A stretch of 64,000 bases of DNA, taken from the NCBI GenBank assembly GCA_003973265.1, contig QNYZ01000059.1:1-64000 (forward strand), given 5' to 3'. The stretch is from Deltaproteobacteria bacterium. Lineage in GTDB: Bacteria > Desulfobacterota > Desulfobacteria > Desulfobacterales > QNYZ01. The notes beneath the pieces were generated by a model, which was not told the origin of the DNA, searched no databases, and saw only the letters and a program-made list of their open reading frames with translations. This document shows, one piece after another, positions 16,996 through 25,781 of this stretch (within the stretch, counting starts at the first letter, position 1; every line of letters begins with the position of its first letter). Position numbers and translations under genes: made by a program.

Positions 16996-19466
16996 GATTT
17001 TCCTCCGTTGAGCGGCACGGTCAGGTAAACGCAGGTTCCCTGATCCGGCCGGGATGACACATTGAGGACACCGCCCACCAGCATGGCCCGTTCCCGCATC
17101 CCCACCACGCCCAGCCCGTCGGATTCGACCAGGCCATTGATATCAAATCCCCGGCCGTCATCTTTAACGGTCAGTGAAAGTGCACTCTTTTCAGAAAAGA
17201 GCCGCACGGATACATGATCTGCATCGGCGTGCCGGCCCGCATTGGTCAGGGCCTCCTGGGTGATCCGGTAGACCGCCGTGGCGATGGTATCGGGCATGGC
17301 CGGAATCTTTTGATGCTCAAACACGCAGGTGATATCGGTCCGCTTTTCGAAATCGGTTGTCAACCATTCCAGGGCGTCAACCAGGCCCAGATCATCCAGC
17401 ACCCCGGGACGCAGACGGATGGCCAGCCCCCGCACATCCTCGATGTTCTGATCGATCAGGTCGCGCATGGCCAGGGCGCGCCTTTCGGCCACCGGATCGA
17501 CTCCTTCCAGGCGCCGGGCCATCCAGGCCGAATCCATGCGCAGGGCCGTCATCACCTGGCCCAGCTCATCGTGCAGTTCACGGGCGATGGCGGTCCGTTC
17601 CGCCTCGTGGGCCGCCATGACACCCGCCGACAATCGGCGCAACTGGTCCCGCGCCTGCTTCTCAGCGGTAATATCCGTCGAGATACTGCACACGCCGCTG
17701 ATCCGGCCCGGCCGGCCATCAACCGGTTCATCATACAACGGAAACTTCACCGAGAGATAAACGTGAACACCATCCGTATGAACCAGGCGCTCCTCTACCT
17801 GCAGAGAGCGGCCGCTGGAAAAAACCCGCTGGTCATTGGCGCCAAACTGTTCGGCAATATCCCCGGGCAGAAGATCGGCATCGGTTTTCCCACGAACCTG
17901 TTCAATATCAAGCCCCAGGATCTCTTCGTAACGGGCATTGATCAGCACATACCGTCCTTCAAGATCCTTGATATACACCACATCCGGCGTATATTTCAAA
18001 ATACCCGAGATTTCCCGGGTCCGCTCCCGGACCTGCCGCTCCAGATCCCTGGAATACCGGCTCAACTGCTCCTTGGCCTGACGCAGCGCCTCTTCGGCTT
18101 TTTTACGCTCGGTAACATCCACACAAACAGCCAGCGAACGAACGATACGCGCATCGCTGTCCCGAACGGCGATGGCCGACAAGAGCACGTCGACCACCAC
18201 GTTATCTTTTTTGACGAATTGATAGGGTACGTCCCGGCAGAAACCGGTTTTGAAGAAATCGGGAAAAATTACCGATTCCGCATACCGGCGGGAGGACGAT
18301 GTCATAAAATCGGTCAGTTTGCGCCCGATCACCTCGTCTTGCGCATAGCCCATGGCCTCGGTCCAGTAATTACTCACGCTGATCAGATGCCCGCTGGCAT
18401 CGATGGAGTGGAGCATGGCGGGCGTATCGTGATAAAGTGATCGATAGCGCGCCTCGCTTTCCCGGAGCGCGGCCTCGGCCGACCGCCTGCGGACAATATC
18501 ATGGCTGGCCTTGCGGTAGAGCAGAAAAACCGACAATCCGATCAAAATACACAGGGCCAGAATAACCGGGCCGGCGATCCGGATCAGCGGCCGCGACACC
18601 CCCTGGGCAATCGTATCGAACCGTTGCAGGTGATAAATCTTCCACCCGTCGAAATGGGCCAGATCGGCCTGGTGAAAAAGATACCGGGTCCCATCCCGGG
18701 CCGTGGCCGTAGATCCAGTCGTCTTCAATCCGACCCAGGGCCATGGCCCCCGGCCAAATTGACGGGAAGCGGAAACCTGCTTTGTCTGTTCACCGCTCAA
18801 CGGGTAAACGGTGTGGTAACGCCAGTCTTGCCGGGTGGAAATAAAAATCACCCCGTGGGGATCGGCGACCAGGACGATTTCACCGCCAAGCGTCCCCAGG
18901 CTTTTTTCAATATTTTCAATGGGCGCCTTGATCACCGCCAGGCCGATGATGGTACTTTTATCATCGCCAAATACCGGATAGCTGAAATAGGCTCCCCGTT
19001 TCTTCGATGTTGTCCCCAGGGCCAGATAGGTGGCCGGCGGATTTATAAATACCTGTTTAAAATACGGCCGGAACGAAAAATTTTTCCCGACAAAGCTATC
19101 CGGGGCATTGCGATTGCTCGATGCAACCGTATTTCCCTGTCGATCCATCAGGTAGCAGACCCTGACCCCCAGCGAACGCGTAAAATGATCCAGAATACGA
19201 TTGGCGCGTGCTTCGGCATTGCGGCTGTCAGAAAAAACGAGTTTGTCCCTTAACGCCGGTATACCGGCCAGGGTTCGAACCGGTTTGATGTTTTCGGACA
19301 GATACGAAGACAGGTTTTTCTTGATCATTTCAAGGCGGGAAACGACACGGTGTTCGGCCTCGGCAATGGCGTCGGCCCGCATGGACGAATAAAAGAGCAA
19401 CCCGCCAACCGATGCGGAAAGAAAGGCCAGGATGGCCAGCACCATCAGGATGCTTTTCAGCCGCAT
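16992..19466 (-). CDS. Membrane sensor histidine kinase (Cache, two PAS, HisKA_3)
   Basis: 824 residues. A first membrane helix (5-25), an extracytoplasmic double-Cache-like domain (about 30-290), a second helix (about 300-322), two PAS domains (about 335-455 and 490-610), then a HisKA_3 dimerisation region with phospho-acceptor H632 in ARELHDELGQ and a HATPase domain (VYRITQEALTNAGRHA, DDGRGFD, GLGVVGMRERA). It autophosphorylates in response to a periplasmic small molecule, probably the TRAP substrate or a related acid (inference). Its start overlaps the end of the radical SAM gene by 10 bases, so it is transcribed with rnc and its neighbours. Confidence 0.94.
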   Translation of the reverse strand: MRLKSILMVLAILAFLSASVGGLLFYSSMRADAIAEAEHRVVSRLEMIKKNLSSYLSENIKPVRTLAGIPALRDKLVFSDSRNAEARANRILDHFTRSLGVRVCYLMDRQGNTVASSNRNAPDSFVGKNFSFRPYFKQVFINPPATYLALGTTSKKRGAYFSYPVFGDDKSTIIGLAVIKAPIENIEKSLGTLGGEIVLVADPHGVIFISTRQDWRYHTVYPLSGEQTKQVSASRQFGRGPWPWVGLKTTGSTATARDGTRYLFHQADLAHFDGWKIYHLQRFDTIAQGVSRPLIRIAGPVILALCILIGLSVFLLYRKASHDIVRRRSAEAALRESEARYRSLYHDTPAMLHSIDASGHLISVSNYWTEAMGYAQDEVIGRKLTDFMTSSSRRYAESVIFPDFFKTGFCRDVPYQFVKKDNVVVDVLLSAIAVRDSDARIVRSLAVCVDVTERKKAEEALRQAKEQLSRYSRDLERQVRERTREISGILKYTPDVVYIKDLEGRYVLINARYEEILGLDIEQVRGKTDADLLPGDIAEQFGANDQRVFSSGRSLQVEERLVHTDGVHVYLSVKFPLYDEPVDGRPGRISGVCSISTDITAEKQARDQLRRLSAGVMAAHEAERTAIARELHDELGQVMTALRMDSAWMARRLEGVDPVAERRALAMRDLIDQNIEDVRGLAIRLRPGVLDDLGLVDALEWLTTDFEKRTDITCVFEHQKIPAMPDTIATAVYRITQEALTNAGRHADADHVSVRLFSEKSALSLTVKDDGRGFDINGLVESDGLGVVGMRERAMLVGGVLNVSSRPDQGTCVYLTVPLNGGKS

Positions 19467-20545
19467 GGCGCACCCGCATCCGTCGCCGCGTCAGGACGAT
19501 TTCCGTACAGCCGGCAGGGATGGCCATTGACAACAACGGTATTACAGGAAAGCGAAGCATCCGTTTCAACGGCGAGATGACGAAGATGAAATTGATCGGT
19601 CAAGCGTTTCATATTGCGATTATTCAAGCCCCTCAATTTCGACATATTCCGGGGATGAACCACGAGGCAGGCGGTCCCGTCGGGCGGTTGGTCTGAAAAC
19701 CGGCTGCAGACGGCATCCAGAAACAACGCTTCGTACACGAGATGACCAAACGCCGGGTGGTATGGCCCGGCCATCACCGATGATCCGTCTTCCAGTTCCG
19801 CCGACGCCTGCAGCCCCATGCGAATGACCGGAATGCGCCGATTGTAGAAAATAACCCACAGACGCTTGGTTACCTGAACGGCCCCTTCCAGATCAAGAGG
19901 GCGATAGCGGCCCTGTGAATACTGCCTCCCCAGCGGGCTGCCGGCCAGCACGAGCGTCGGGTAGATACGAACAAACGCGGGAGCGAGCGCGGCAATATCA
20001 CGCCCCGATGCCAGAGCGGTTTTTTCCGTATCCCCCGGCAGCCCCACCATCATCTGCACGCCGACCTCGAATCCGTTTTTCTTCAGCAATTCTACGGCAT
20101 GGATCGTATCGGCGGCCCCGTGCCCCCGGCGGGATTGTCTCAAAACCCGGTCCGACATGGACTGGGCTCCGATTTCCACGGTGGAGACCGGGTAATCGCT
20201 GAGTACCCCCAGACGAACGTCATCCACCGTGTCCGGCCGGGTGGAAAAACGGATACTGTCGGCCCGCCCGGCCGCCACGAATCGGGCCGCCGCATCGAGG
20301 AAAGCGCGGACCACCCGTACGGGCAGGCCCAGAAAATTCCCCCCGTAAAAAGCGATCTGTACCGGCCGGGCACCCGAAGACCGATTCCCGGCATAGATTT
20401 CCATTGCCCGCGAAACAACGGCGGGATCTGCGATGGGACTGGATCTACCGGTAACGGTATGCTGGTCACAGAATACGCATTGATGAGGACAGCCGGCGTG
20501 AGGCAGAAATACCGGGACAACCAGGGGCGTGACTTTACGCTTCAC
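19457..20545 (-). CDS. Radical SAM protein, ELP3-like C-terminal half
   Basis: 362 residues with the cluster-binding C19-x3-C23-x2-C26 (CPHQCVFC) followed by DQHTVTG. A FYGGNFLGLP motif and a GLPGDTEKTALAS motif place it in the radical SAM family related to Elongator protein 3/COG1243 and coproporphyrinogen oxidase-like enzymes. There is no acetyltransferase domain, so it is not a tRNA-modifying ELP3 proper. Start is GTG at 20545, overlapping the rnc stop by 11 bases; the tight link with rnc is common in this phylum. Substrate unknown. Confidence 0.85.
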   Translation of the reverse strand: MKRKVTPLVVPVFLPHAGCPHQCVFCDQHTVTGRSSPIADPAVVSRAMEIYAGNRSSGARPVQIAFYGGNFLGLPVRVVRAFLDAAARFVAAGRADSIRFSTRPDTVDDVRLGVLSDYPVSTVEIGAQSMSDRVLRQSRRGHGAADTIHAVELLKKNGFEVGVQMMVGLPGDTEKTALASGRDIAALAPAFVRIYPTLVLAGSPLGRQYSQGRYRPLDLEGAVQVTKRLWVIFYNRRIPVIRMGLQASAELEDGSSVMAGPYHPAFGHLVYEALFLDAVCSRFSDQPPDGTACLVVHPRNMSKLRGLNNRNMKRLTDQFHLRHLAVETDASLSCNTVVVNGHPCRLYGNRPDAATDAGAPCG

Positions 20546-21260
20546 GGCTGGTTAATTGCTTCAATGCCTTTTCGGCCGCTGCTTTTTCCGCCAGTTTCTT
20601 GCTCCTTCCGATCCCGGTGGTCGTCATGGCGCCGACCGTCACCTCGACGGTGAATATCTTTTCATGCGCCGGACCGGTCTCATCCATCACCCGGTAGTTC
20701 GGGACAAATCCCATCTTTTTCTGGACCAGTTCCTGCAAATCTGTTTTGACATCGGCCCTGGAATTGCCCAGCAGGGGGGAAAACAGCTTCCGGAGAATCA
20801 TGAACGCTTTCTCGCTGCCGCCATCCAGGTAAACAGCCGCCATCACCGCTTCCAGGGTATCGGCCAGAATCGAGCTCTTTTCCCGGCCATGGGTGGCCAT
20901 CTCTCCTGCGCCAAGCCGGATATAGTCTCCCAGGCCCAGCCCCCTTGCCTGCTCAGACAGAGCCGTTTCGCTGACGAGATTGGCCCGCATACGGGTTAGT
21001 TCTCCTTCTCTGGCATCCGGAAAATGATTCATCAGCAGATGGCTCACAACCAGGCTCAAGACGGCATCGCCGAAAAATTCCAGCCGCTGATTATCAGCAA
21101 GTTCAGGGTCCGGATGCTCATGGGCATAGGTCGGATGGGTCAGTGATTCTTCAAGAAGCCGCCGGTTTTTAAAATGATACCCGAGGACGGCCTCCAGGTT
21201 TTCAAGCGGCAGGACGCACGCATCGATTTGAGATCGTTTTTTTTCTCCGCAATTTTTCAT
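20535..21260 (-). CDS. rnc: Ribonuclease III
   Basis: 241 residues. The catalytic signature is RLEFFGDAVLSLVV (acidic residues for Mg2+) with a second active-site segment LADTLEAVMAAVYLDGG. A C-terminal double-stranded RNA-binding domain runs from about 165 (DLQELVQKK) to GIGRSKKLAEKAAAEKAL. It processes ribosomal and structured RNAs. It lies 11 bases after the PHP gene and overlaps the radical SAM gene. Confidence 0.97.
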   Translation of the reverse strand: MKNCGEKKRSQIDACVLPLENLEAVLGYHFKNRRLLEESLTHPTYAHEHPDPELADNQRLEFFGDAVLSLVVSHLLMNHFPDAREGELTRMRANLVSETALSEQARGLGLGDYIRLGAGEMATHGREKSSILADTLEAVMAAVYLDGGSEKAFMILRKLFSPLLGNSRADVKTDLQELVQKKMGFVPNYRVMDETGPAHEKIFTVEVTVGAMTTTGIGRSKKLAEKAAAEKALKQLTSREA

Positions 21261-21271
21261 CTAAGGTATCT

Positions 21272-22177
21272 TCAGGGCTGATCGGCTGGCATCCGGCTCA
21301 AACGGGTCAATAATTTTTCGTAAAGCTCAACCGGTACAAAAAAATCCCCCGTGCCGACCCCCAGCCGGGTATCGGGTTTAAGATCGCCATGAAAATCGGT
21401 CCCCCCGGTCATCAATAAATCCAGTTTCCGGGCCAGGGCCATCAGGTGATTCACCACTTTGCTGGAATGACCGGGATAATAGACTTCAATGCCCATCATA
21501 CCCGCATCCGTAAGGCTTCCAATCATTTCCTCAAGCTTTTTGGGAGACAGGCCGTACAGATCCGGGTGTGCCAGCACGGGAATTCCGCCGGCCGTCCGAA
21601 TCAGGGAAATGGCCTCACTCGCGGCAATCCGGTATCGATCAACATATGCCGGCCGACCCGTGCCTAAAAATCGATCGAAAGCGTTATTAATACTGCTTGC
21701 GTACCCTTTTTTTACCAGGCAGACAGCAATATGCGGCCGGCCCAGCTGGCTCTCGCCGGCTTCCTTTTGAACCTGTTCAAATGAGATGTCCATGCCGAGG
21801 GCATTCAGCTTTTCAATGATTCGGGGATTGCGGCCGTTGCGCGAGTCCCGGAGCTTTTCCAGGGCCGCATTTAAGCCCGGGGCATCCACGTCAAACCCAT
21901 AGCCAAGCAGATGAAGGCTGCCGGTGACAGAAAATGAAGGCGGCGGGGTGATACTCATTTCAATACCGGTTAAAAATCCGATATCATCGGAGATTTGAGC
22001 GTCCAGTACCTGTCGGACACCTGCCAGGGTATCGTGGTCGGTAATGGCAATGGCGGCCAGCGGTACACGACAGGCTGCTGTAATAATATCGACAGGCGGT
22101 ACGGTGCCGTCTGACGCGGTGGAATGGACATGCAGATCAATACCCGCGGACGAATTCCGGTGATGATTAGAGTCCAA
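21272..22177 (-). CDS. PHP-domain phosphoesterase (RNase AM-like)
   Basis: About 301 residues. PHP metal motifs are clear: DLHVHSTASDG near the N-terminus, AITDHDTLAG, GIEMSI, VLAHPDLYG and the late GGTDFHGD. Members hydrolyse 3',5'-nucleoside bisphosphates or trim RNA 5' ends, giving a possible link to the adjacent rnc (inference). No ATG precedes the PHP core; I use TTG 22177, which overlaps the zinc-finger gene by 11 bases. A TTG at 22216 would add 13 residues and a 50-base overlap. Confidence 0.87.
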   Translation of the reverse strand: MDSNHHRNSSAGIDLHVHSTASDGTVPPVDIITAACRVPLAAIAITDHDTLAGVRQVLDAQISDDIGFLTGIEMSITPPPSFSVTGSLHLLGYGFDVDAPGLNAALEKLRDSRNGRNPRIIEKLNALGMDISFEQVQKEAGESQLGRPHIAVCLVKKGYASSINNAFDRFLGTGRPAYVDRYRIAASEAISLIRTAGGIPVLAHPDLYGLSPKKLEEMIGSLTDAGMMGIEVYYPGHSSKVVNHLMALARKLDLLMTGGTDFHGDLKPDTRLGVGTGDFFVPVELYEKLLTRLSRMPADQP

Positions 22178-22529
22178 GTGCTTTTTCTTGGGCTTCTTCC
22201 CGGGTTTTACACTCAATGCACTGAGTCGTCACCGGCCGTGCTTTTAAGCGTTGACTTGAAATCGGCTCACCGCAGCTTTCGCACAGTCCAAAGGTCCCCT
22301 TGTCGATACGGTCCAGCGCTTTTTTGACTTTTTTAATTAATTTATGTTCCCGATCGCGAATCCGTAACATAAAGTTCCGGTCTGTTTCCAGAGCGGCCCG
22401 GTCCGTCGGATCGGGGAAGTTTTCCCTGGGCTCGGTCATGCCCGAAACGGTATTATCGCCGTGGCTTACCAGTTCTTCCAGTCGATTGCTTAACAGGTTT
22501 TTAAAGTATTCGATCTCTTTTTTTTTCAT
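22167..22529 (-). CDS. dksA: DksA/TraR-type C4 zinc-finger protein
   Basis: 120 residues. An N-terminal coiled coil (about 5-80) precedes the C4 zinc finger C-x2-C...C-x2-C in FGLCESCGEPIS and TTQCIECK, the architecture of DksA-type RNA-polymerase secondary-channel factors. Start ATG 22529 has an AGGGGG site 6 nt upstream; the frame opens earlier (22547) without such a site. A consensus-like promoter lies far upstream at 22752-22780, giving a leader of about 215 nt. Whether it is DksA itself or a YteA/TraR relative cannot be settled from sequence. Confidence 0.88.
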   Translation of the reverse strand: MKKKEIEYFKNLLSNRLEELVSHGDNTVSGMTEPRENFPDPTDRAALETDRNFMLRIRDREHKLIKKVKKALDRIDKGTFGLCESCGEPISSQRLKARPVTTQCIECKTREEAQEKALGL

Positions 22530-22844
22530 GGGCAACCCCCTATCCATGCGTGGTGACCATTGAAAAATACGCGGCCTTTAGCGGGATTCAATTTCAAGTC
22601 GGAATTCCCGGACTTTGATTCGGGAAAAACAAAAACAGCCACGAAAATTCTGCCAGCGTGCGATTTCGTGGATTATTTTTTGTCTCCGGCGCCAAAAAAC
22701 AGCGGCGCACTCCATTTCAAGGGTCTCGCTAAATCTATTATAGAATTGAATATTATACATTTATTATTCAATCATGTAAAGCCTGATTAAAAAACCATGA
22801 AAATCCGCTGGTCGACACCGGATCATTGGCCCCGGTGTCCCGGA
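22530..22844. other. Intergenic stretch between hemA and the dksA-like gene
   Basis: No convincing gene. It holds the dksA-like promoter (22752-22780), a long leader, and a TTCCCG/CGGGAA hairpin (22605-22626) without a U tract. The 95 bases nearest the hemA stop show nothing else. Confidence 0.6.
22752..22780 (-). promoter_or_regulatory. Sigma-70-type promoter for the dksA-like operon
   Basis: Minus strand: -35 TTTACA (22775-22780), exactly 17-nt spacer, -10 TATAAT (22752-22757). It is the best-matched promoter in the window. The resulting transcript would run through dksA-like, PHP, rnc, radical SAM, kinase and regulator genes. Confidence 0.65.
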
Positions 22845-24113
22845 TTATTCGTCTATATCGAACAGCTTGCGGGCCACATCCAGATAAATTGTCCGGTCTT
22901 TTTGACATCCATTCCTTTTTAAAAACGCGGTGGGATGATGGAGTACTTTTTTCACCAGCGCATTCCGCATACGCCCCAGGGCCTGCCGGTCTGCATCCGA
23001 CAGCCCGTTCAGGGATGACAGCGTATGCTGAATCTCCCCGTCGACGATGGCTTCAATCTTTTTCCGCAGTGCAACGATGGTGGGAACAACGCTCAGGCTC
23101 TCGTACCATTGCTGAAAATGGACAACGCCCTCTTCCACGATCCGCTCGCCCTTGACCGCTTCTTCTTTTCGGTCCTGAATATTTTCATCGACCACTCCCT
23201 TCAGGTCATCGATGTCGTACACATAGCAGTTGGCAAGACGATTAATTTGGGGATCGATATCACGGGGAACGGCAATATCGATAAAAAAAAGGGGGCGATT
23301 CCGGCGCCCTCTCAGGGATCTTTTCACCTGGTCGCGCGTAATGACATACCCTTTTGCGCCCGTCGACCCGATGATCACATCCACAAGCTTTAAATACGCC
23401 TGGCACTCATCAAAACGGATGGCCTGTCCGTTGAAACGACGGGCAATGGCCACCCCGCGTTCAAAGGTCCGGTTGGCAACGATAATCTCTCCGACCCGTT
23501 GCCGCACCAGGTGCTCCATGGCCAGTTCGGCCATTTCACCGGCGCCGATCAGCATCACTTTCTTGTTTTCCAGTGTCCCGAAGATTTTGCGCCCCAGTTC
23601 AACCGCCGCAAAACTGATGGATACCGCCCGATCGCCGATACCGGTCTCGGTGCGAATGCGCTTGGCAACGAAAAACGCCCGGTGAAGAAGCCGGTTCAAC
23701 AACGGCCCGGATGTTTTCTGCCGGGTCGCGGCAAGGTAGGCCTCCTTGATCTGCCCCAGAATCTGCGGTTCGCCCACCACCATGGAATCGAGACTCGATG
23801 CCACCCGGAACAGATGCCGGAAAGCGGCGGCATCGTGATGCACGTAGAGGGCATTTTCAAATTGCGCCACCGGCACTTTTTTCGTCCGGGCCAGAAAGGC
23901 TTTAGCAACTTGAACGGCATTTTCAGGGTTTTTAGCCGCCATCAGCACTTCCACCCGGTTGCAGGTGGAAAACACGACAGTTTCACTGATGTCCGGGTGT
24001 TCGCCCAGCCCGGCCTGCATCGCGATGGTTTCATCGGGTGAAAGGGCAATGCATTCCCTCAACGCGACCGGTGCGGTTTTATGGTTTAACCCAATAAGCG
24101 TAATATGATGCAT
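22845..24113 (-). CDS. hemA: Glutamyl-tRNA reductase
   Basis: 422 residues. It reduces charged tRNA-Glu to glutamate semialdehyde, the first step of C5-pathway tetrapyrrole synthesis. Catalytic C51 lies in STCNRVE; other signatures are IGLNHKTAPV, VGEPQILGQIK, an NADPH-binding VMLIGAGEMAELA and the dimerisation helix near the end. ATG 24113 matches the conserved MHHITLIGLN start; an upstream TTG at 24182 is unlikely. Part of a tetrapyrrole/cytochrome run with the CcsA-like and precorrin-2 dehydrogenase genes. Confidence 0.97.
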   Translation of the reverse strand: MHHITLIGLNHKTAPVALRECIALSPDETIAMQAGLGEHPDISETVVFSTCNRVEVLMAAKNPENAVQVAKAFLARTKKVPVAQFENALYVHHDAAAFRHLFRVASSLDSMVVGEPQILGQIKEAYLAATRQKTSGPLLNRLLHRAFFVAKRIRTETGIGDRAVSISFAAVELGRKIFGTLENKKVMLIGAGEMAELAMEHLVRQRVGEIIVANRTFERGVAIARRFNGQAIRFDECQAYLKLVDVIIGSTGAKGYVITRDQVKRSLRGRRNRPLFFIDIAVPRDIDPQINRLANCYVYDIDDLKGVVDENIQDRKEEAVKGERIVEEGVVHFQQWYESLSVVPTIVALRKKIEAIVDGEIQHTLSSLNGLSDADRQALGRMRNALVKKVLHHPTAFLKRNGCQKDRTIYLDVARKLFDIDE

Positions 24114-24193
24114 ATTTATTATTATTCCGGCTACATGACTAACCGGTGATTGTTTCTCGTCGGATGTCGGGGTTGATGTCAACGTCGTCCATG

Positions 24194-25015
24194 TTAAAGC
24201 CGCGTAAATTCACCATGATGTCCCTGGAGAAAAAAATTGACGCCCAGAAAGGTAAAGACGATAACCGCAAAACCGATGATCGCCAGGATAGCCGACCGTC
24301 GCCCCCGCCAGCCGACCGTCAACCGTTCGTGGAGCAATGCGGCATAGAGCAGCCAGGTGATGCCGGCCCATATCTCTTTAGGGTCCCAGCTCCAGAAGTG
24401 CCCCCAGACCGATTTGGCATAGATGATTCCGGTGACCAGCCCGAACGTCATCAGGGTAAACCCGGAGATGAGGCAGGCGTAACCCGTGCCATCCAGCAAT
24501 TCCAGTGAAGGCAGCCGTTTATAAAAAAAGCCATGGCGTTTCGTCTTAATCGCCTGCTCCTGGATCAGGTAGAGGACACCGGCACCACCGGCCAGCGCCA
24601 GGGCGGCTTCCCCCAGAAATATCGTCAGAATATGAACGACCAGCCAGAAATTGTTAAAAAGCGGCCGGGCATCCACCGGCACCCGGGCCACCTGGGTAGC
24701 CACAATCATGATCAACGTGATTAACGGGGCGGCATAAATGCCGAAAATTTTCATGCGCAGCCGATAGCTGAAGACCAGGAAGATACCGGCCGTCGCCCAT
24801 CCGGCCGTCAGCAGGGTTTCATATAAATTCCGTACCGGAATCACCCCGCTGTGAAACCATCCCAAGCCCAGCGCGATGGTATGGCAGATAAATCCGGCCA
24901 GCAGCAAATCGAATCCGACCCGCTGGAGATAATTTTTTTGAAAAATAAGATAAAACAGGTATCCCGCAGCACTTAAGAAATAAAATCCACAAGCGATGAG
25001 AACCAATATTTCCAT
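24194..25015 (-). CDS. Cytochrome c assembly protein, CcsA/HemX family
   Basis: 273 residues with about eight membrane helices. The haem-handling WWD-type motif appears as GHFWSWDPKEIWAGITW near residue 205, flanked by conserved His residues (e.g. WLVVHI, LLHERL). Members either present haem for c-type cytochrome ligation (system II) or, when beside hemA, act as HemX-type regulators of glutamyl-tRNA reductase. Its position directly upstream of hemA leaves both readings open. Confidence 0.88.
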   Translation of the reverse strand: MEILVLIACGFYFLSAAGYLFYLIFQKNYLQRVGFDLLLAGFICHTIALGLGWFHSGVIPVRNLYETLLTAGWATAGIFLVFSYRLRMKIFGIYAAPLITLIMIVATQVARVPVDARPLFNNFWLVVHILTIFLGEAALALAGGAGVLYLIQEQAIKTKRHGFFYKRLPSLELLDGTGYACLISGFTLMTFGLVTGIIYAKSVWGHFWSWDPKEIWAGITWLLYAALLHERLTVGWRGRRSAILAIIGFAVIVFTFLGVNFFLQGHHGEFTRL

Positions 25016-25109
25016 ACGATTTCCCTTATTCGTAAAAATCTACCGAGCAACCACCGCGTGCTGGATATGTGATACGCAACACTTATTTCCCCGTTTGCCG
25101 CCGGACGGG

Positions 25110-25781
25110 TTATTTCGCTGTCTCTGCCAGCAACGATTTTCGGTCGTACCCGGGGCCCAGGACATGAACCAGCAATGCATCCATTTCGCTAAGCCGGCCG
25201 TCACGGATCATCCCGAGCATCCCGCCATCGATAAGGGCGTTAAACAAGGGCTTGTGCGCCTCCGGGGCATGGTCCACGGCCAGAAGTTTTTCCCGGGCCG
25301 CTCCCATTAATTTAAGGAATAGTGCATACTCATCCCCATAGACGGCTTCAAGCTCCCGGCGCAATTGTTTGGCCATGGCCGGGCTTTTACCGGACGTAGA
25401 CGCAGCAATGACCAGGTCGCCCCGCCGCACCACGGCGGGAAGGATAAAATTACACAATGCCGGTTGATCGGCAATATTGCAAAGCAGTTGTCGTTTGCAG
25501 GCATCCTCATAAATCTGCCGATTGAGCAGATGATTATTGGTGGCACCGATCACAAGAAAGACGCCCTTCAGGTCATCTTCCCCATATGCCCGGTCGTGGT
25601 AGACAATAACGCCGTCACGGGCCAGTGTCCGGACATGGGCACTGGCGGTGATACTGACCACGTTGACCCTCGCATCACACCCCAGAAGACCGGTAATTTT
25701 CCGGGTACCCACCCCGCCCGCTCCCACCACCAGGCATCGCTTACCGGTAATGTCCAGATTAACAGGGTAATAGGCCATCAT
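25110..25781 (-). CDS. Precorrin-2 dehydrogenase / sirohydrochlorin ferrochelatase family
   Basis: 223 residues. An N-terminal NAD-binding fold (CLVVGAGGVGTRKITGLL) and the family segment ASTSGKSPAMAKQLRREL mark the CysG-N/Met8p family that turns precorrin-2 into sirohydrochlorin and may insert iron. In sulfate reducers this leads to siroheme for sulfite reductase and, through the Ahb pathway, to haem. The ATG-ATG start immediately follows the DHH-gene stop with no gap. Helps explain the later AhbB-like gene at 36.5 kb. Confidence 0.92.
   Translation of the reverse strand: MMAYYPVNLDITGKRCLVVGAGGVGTRKITGLLGCDARVNVVSITASAHVRTLARDGVIVYHDRAYGEDDLKGVFLVIGATNNHLLNRQIYEDACKRQLLCNIADQPALCNFILPAVVRRGDLVIAASTSGKSPAMAKQLRRELEAVYGDEYALFLKLMGAAREKLLAVDHAPEAHKPLFNALIDGGMLGMIRDGRLSEMDALLVHVLGPGYDRKSLLAETAK

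Noticed and set aside
17214-18440. 408-codon open frame on the + strand
   Set aside because: Antisense to the PAS/kinase gene; high-GC shadow with no domain features.
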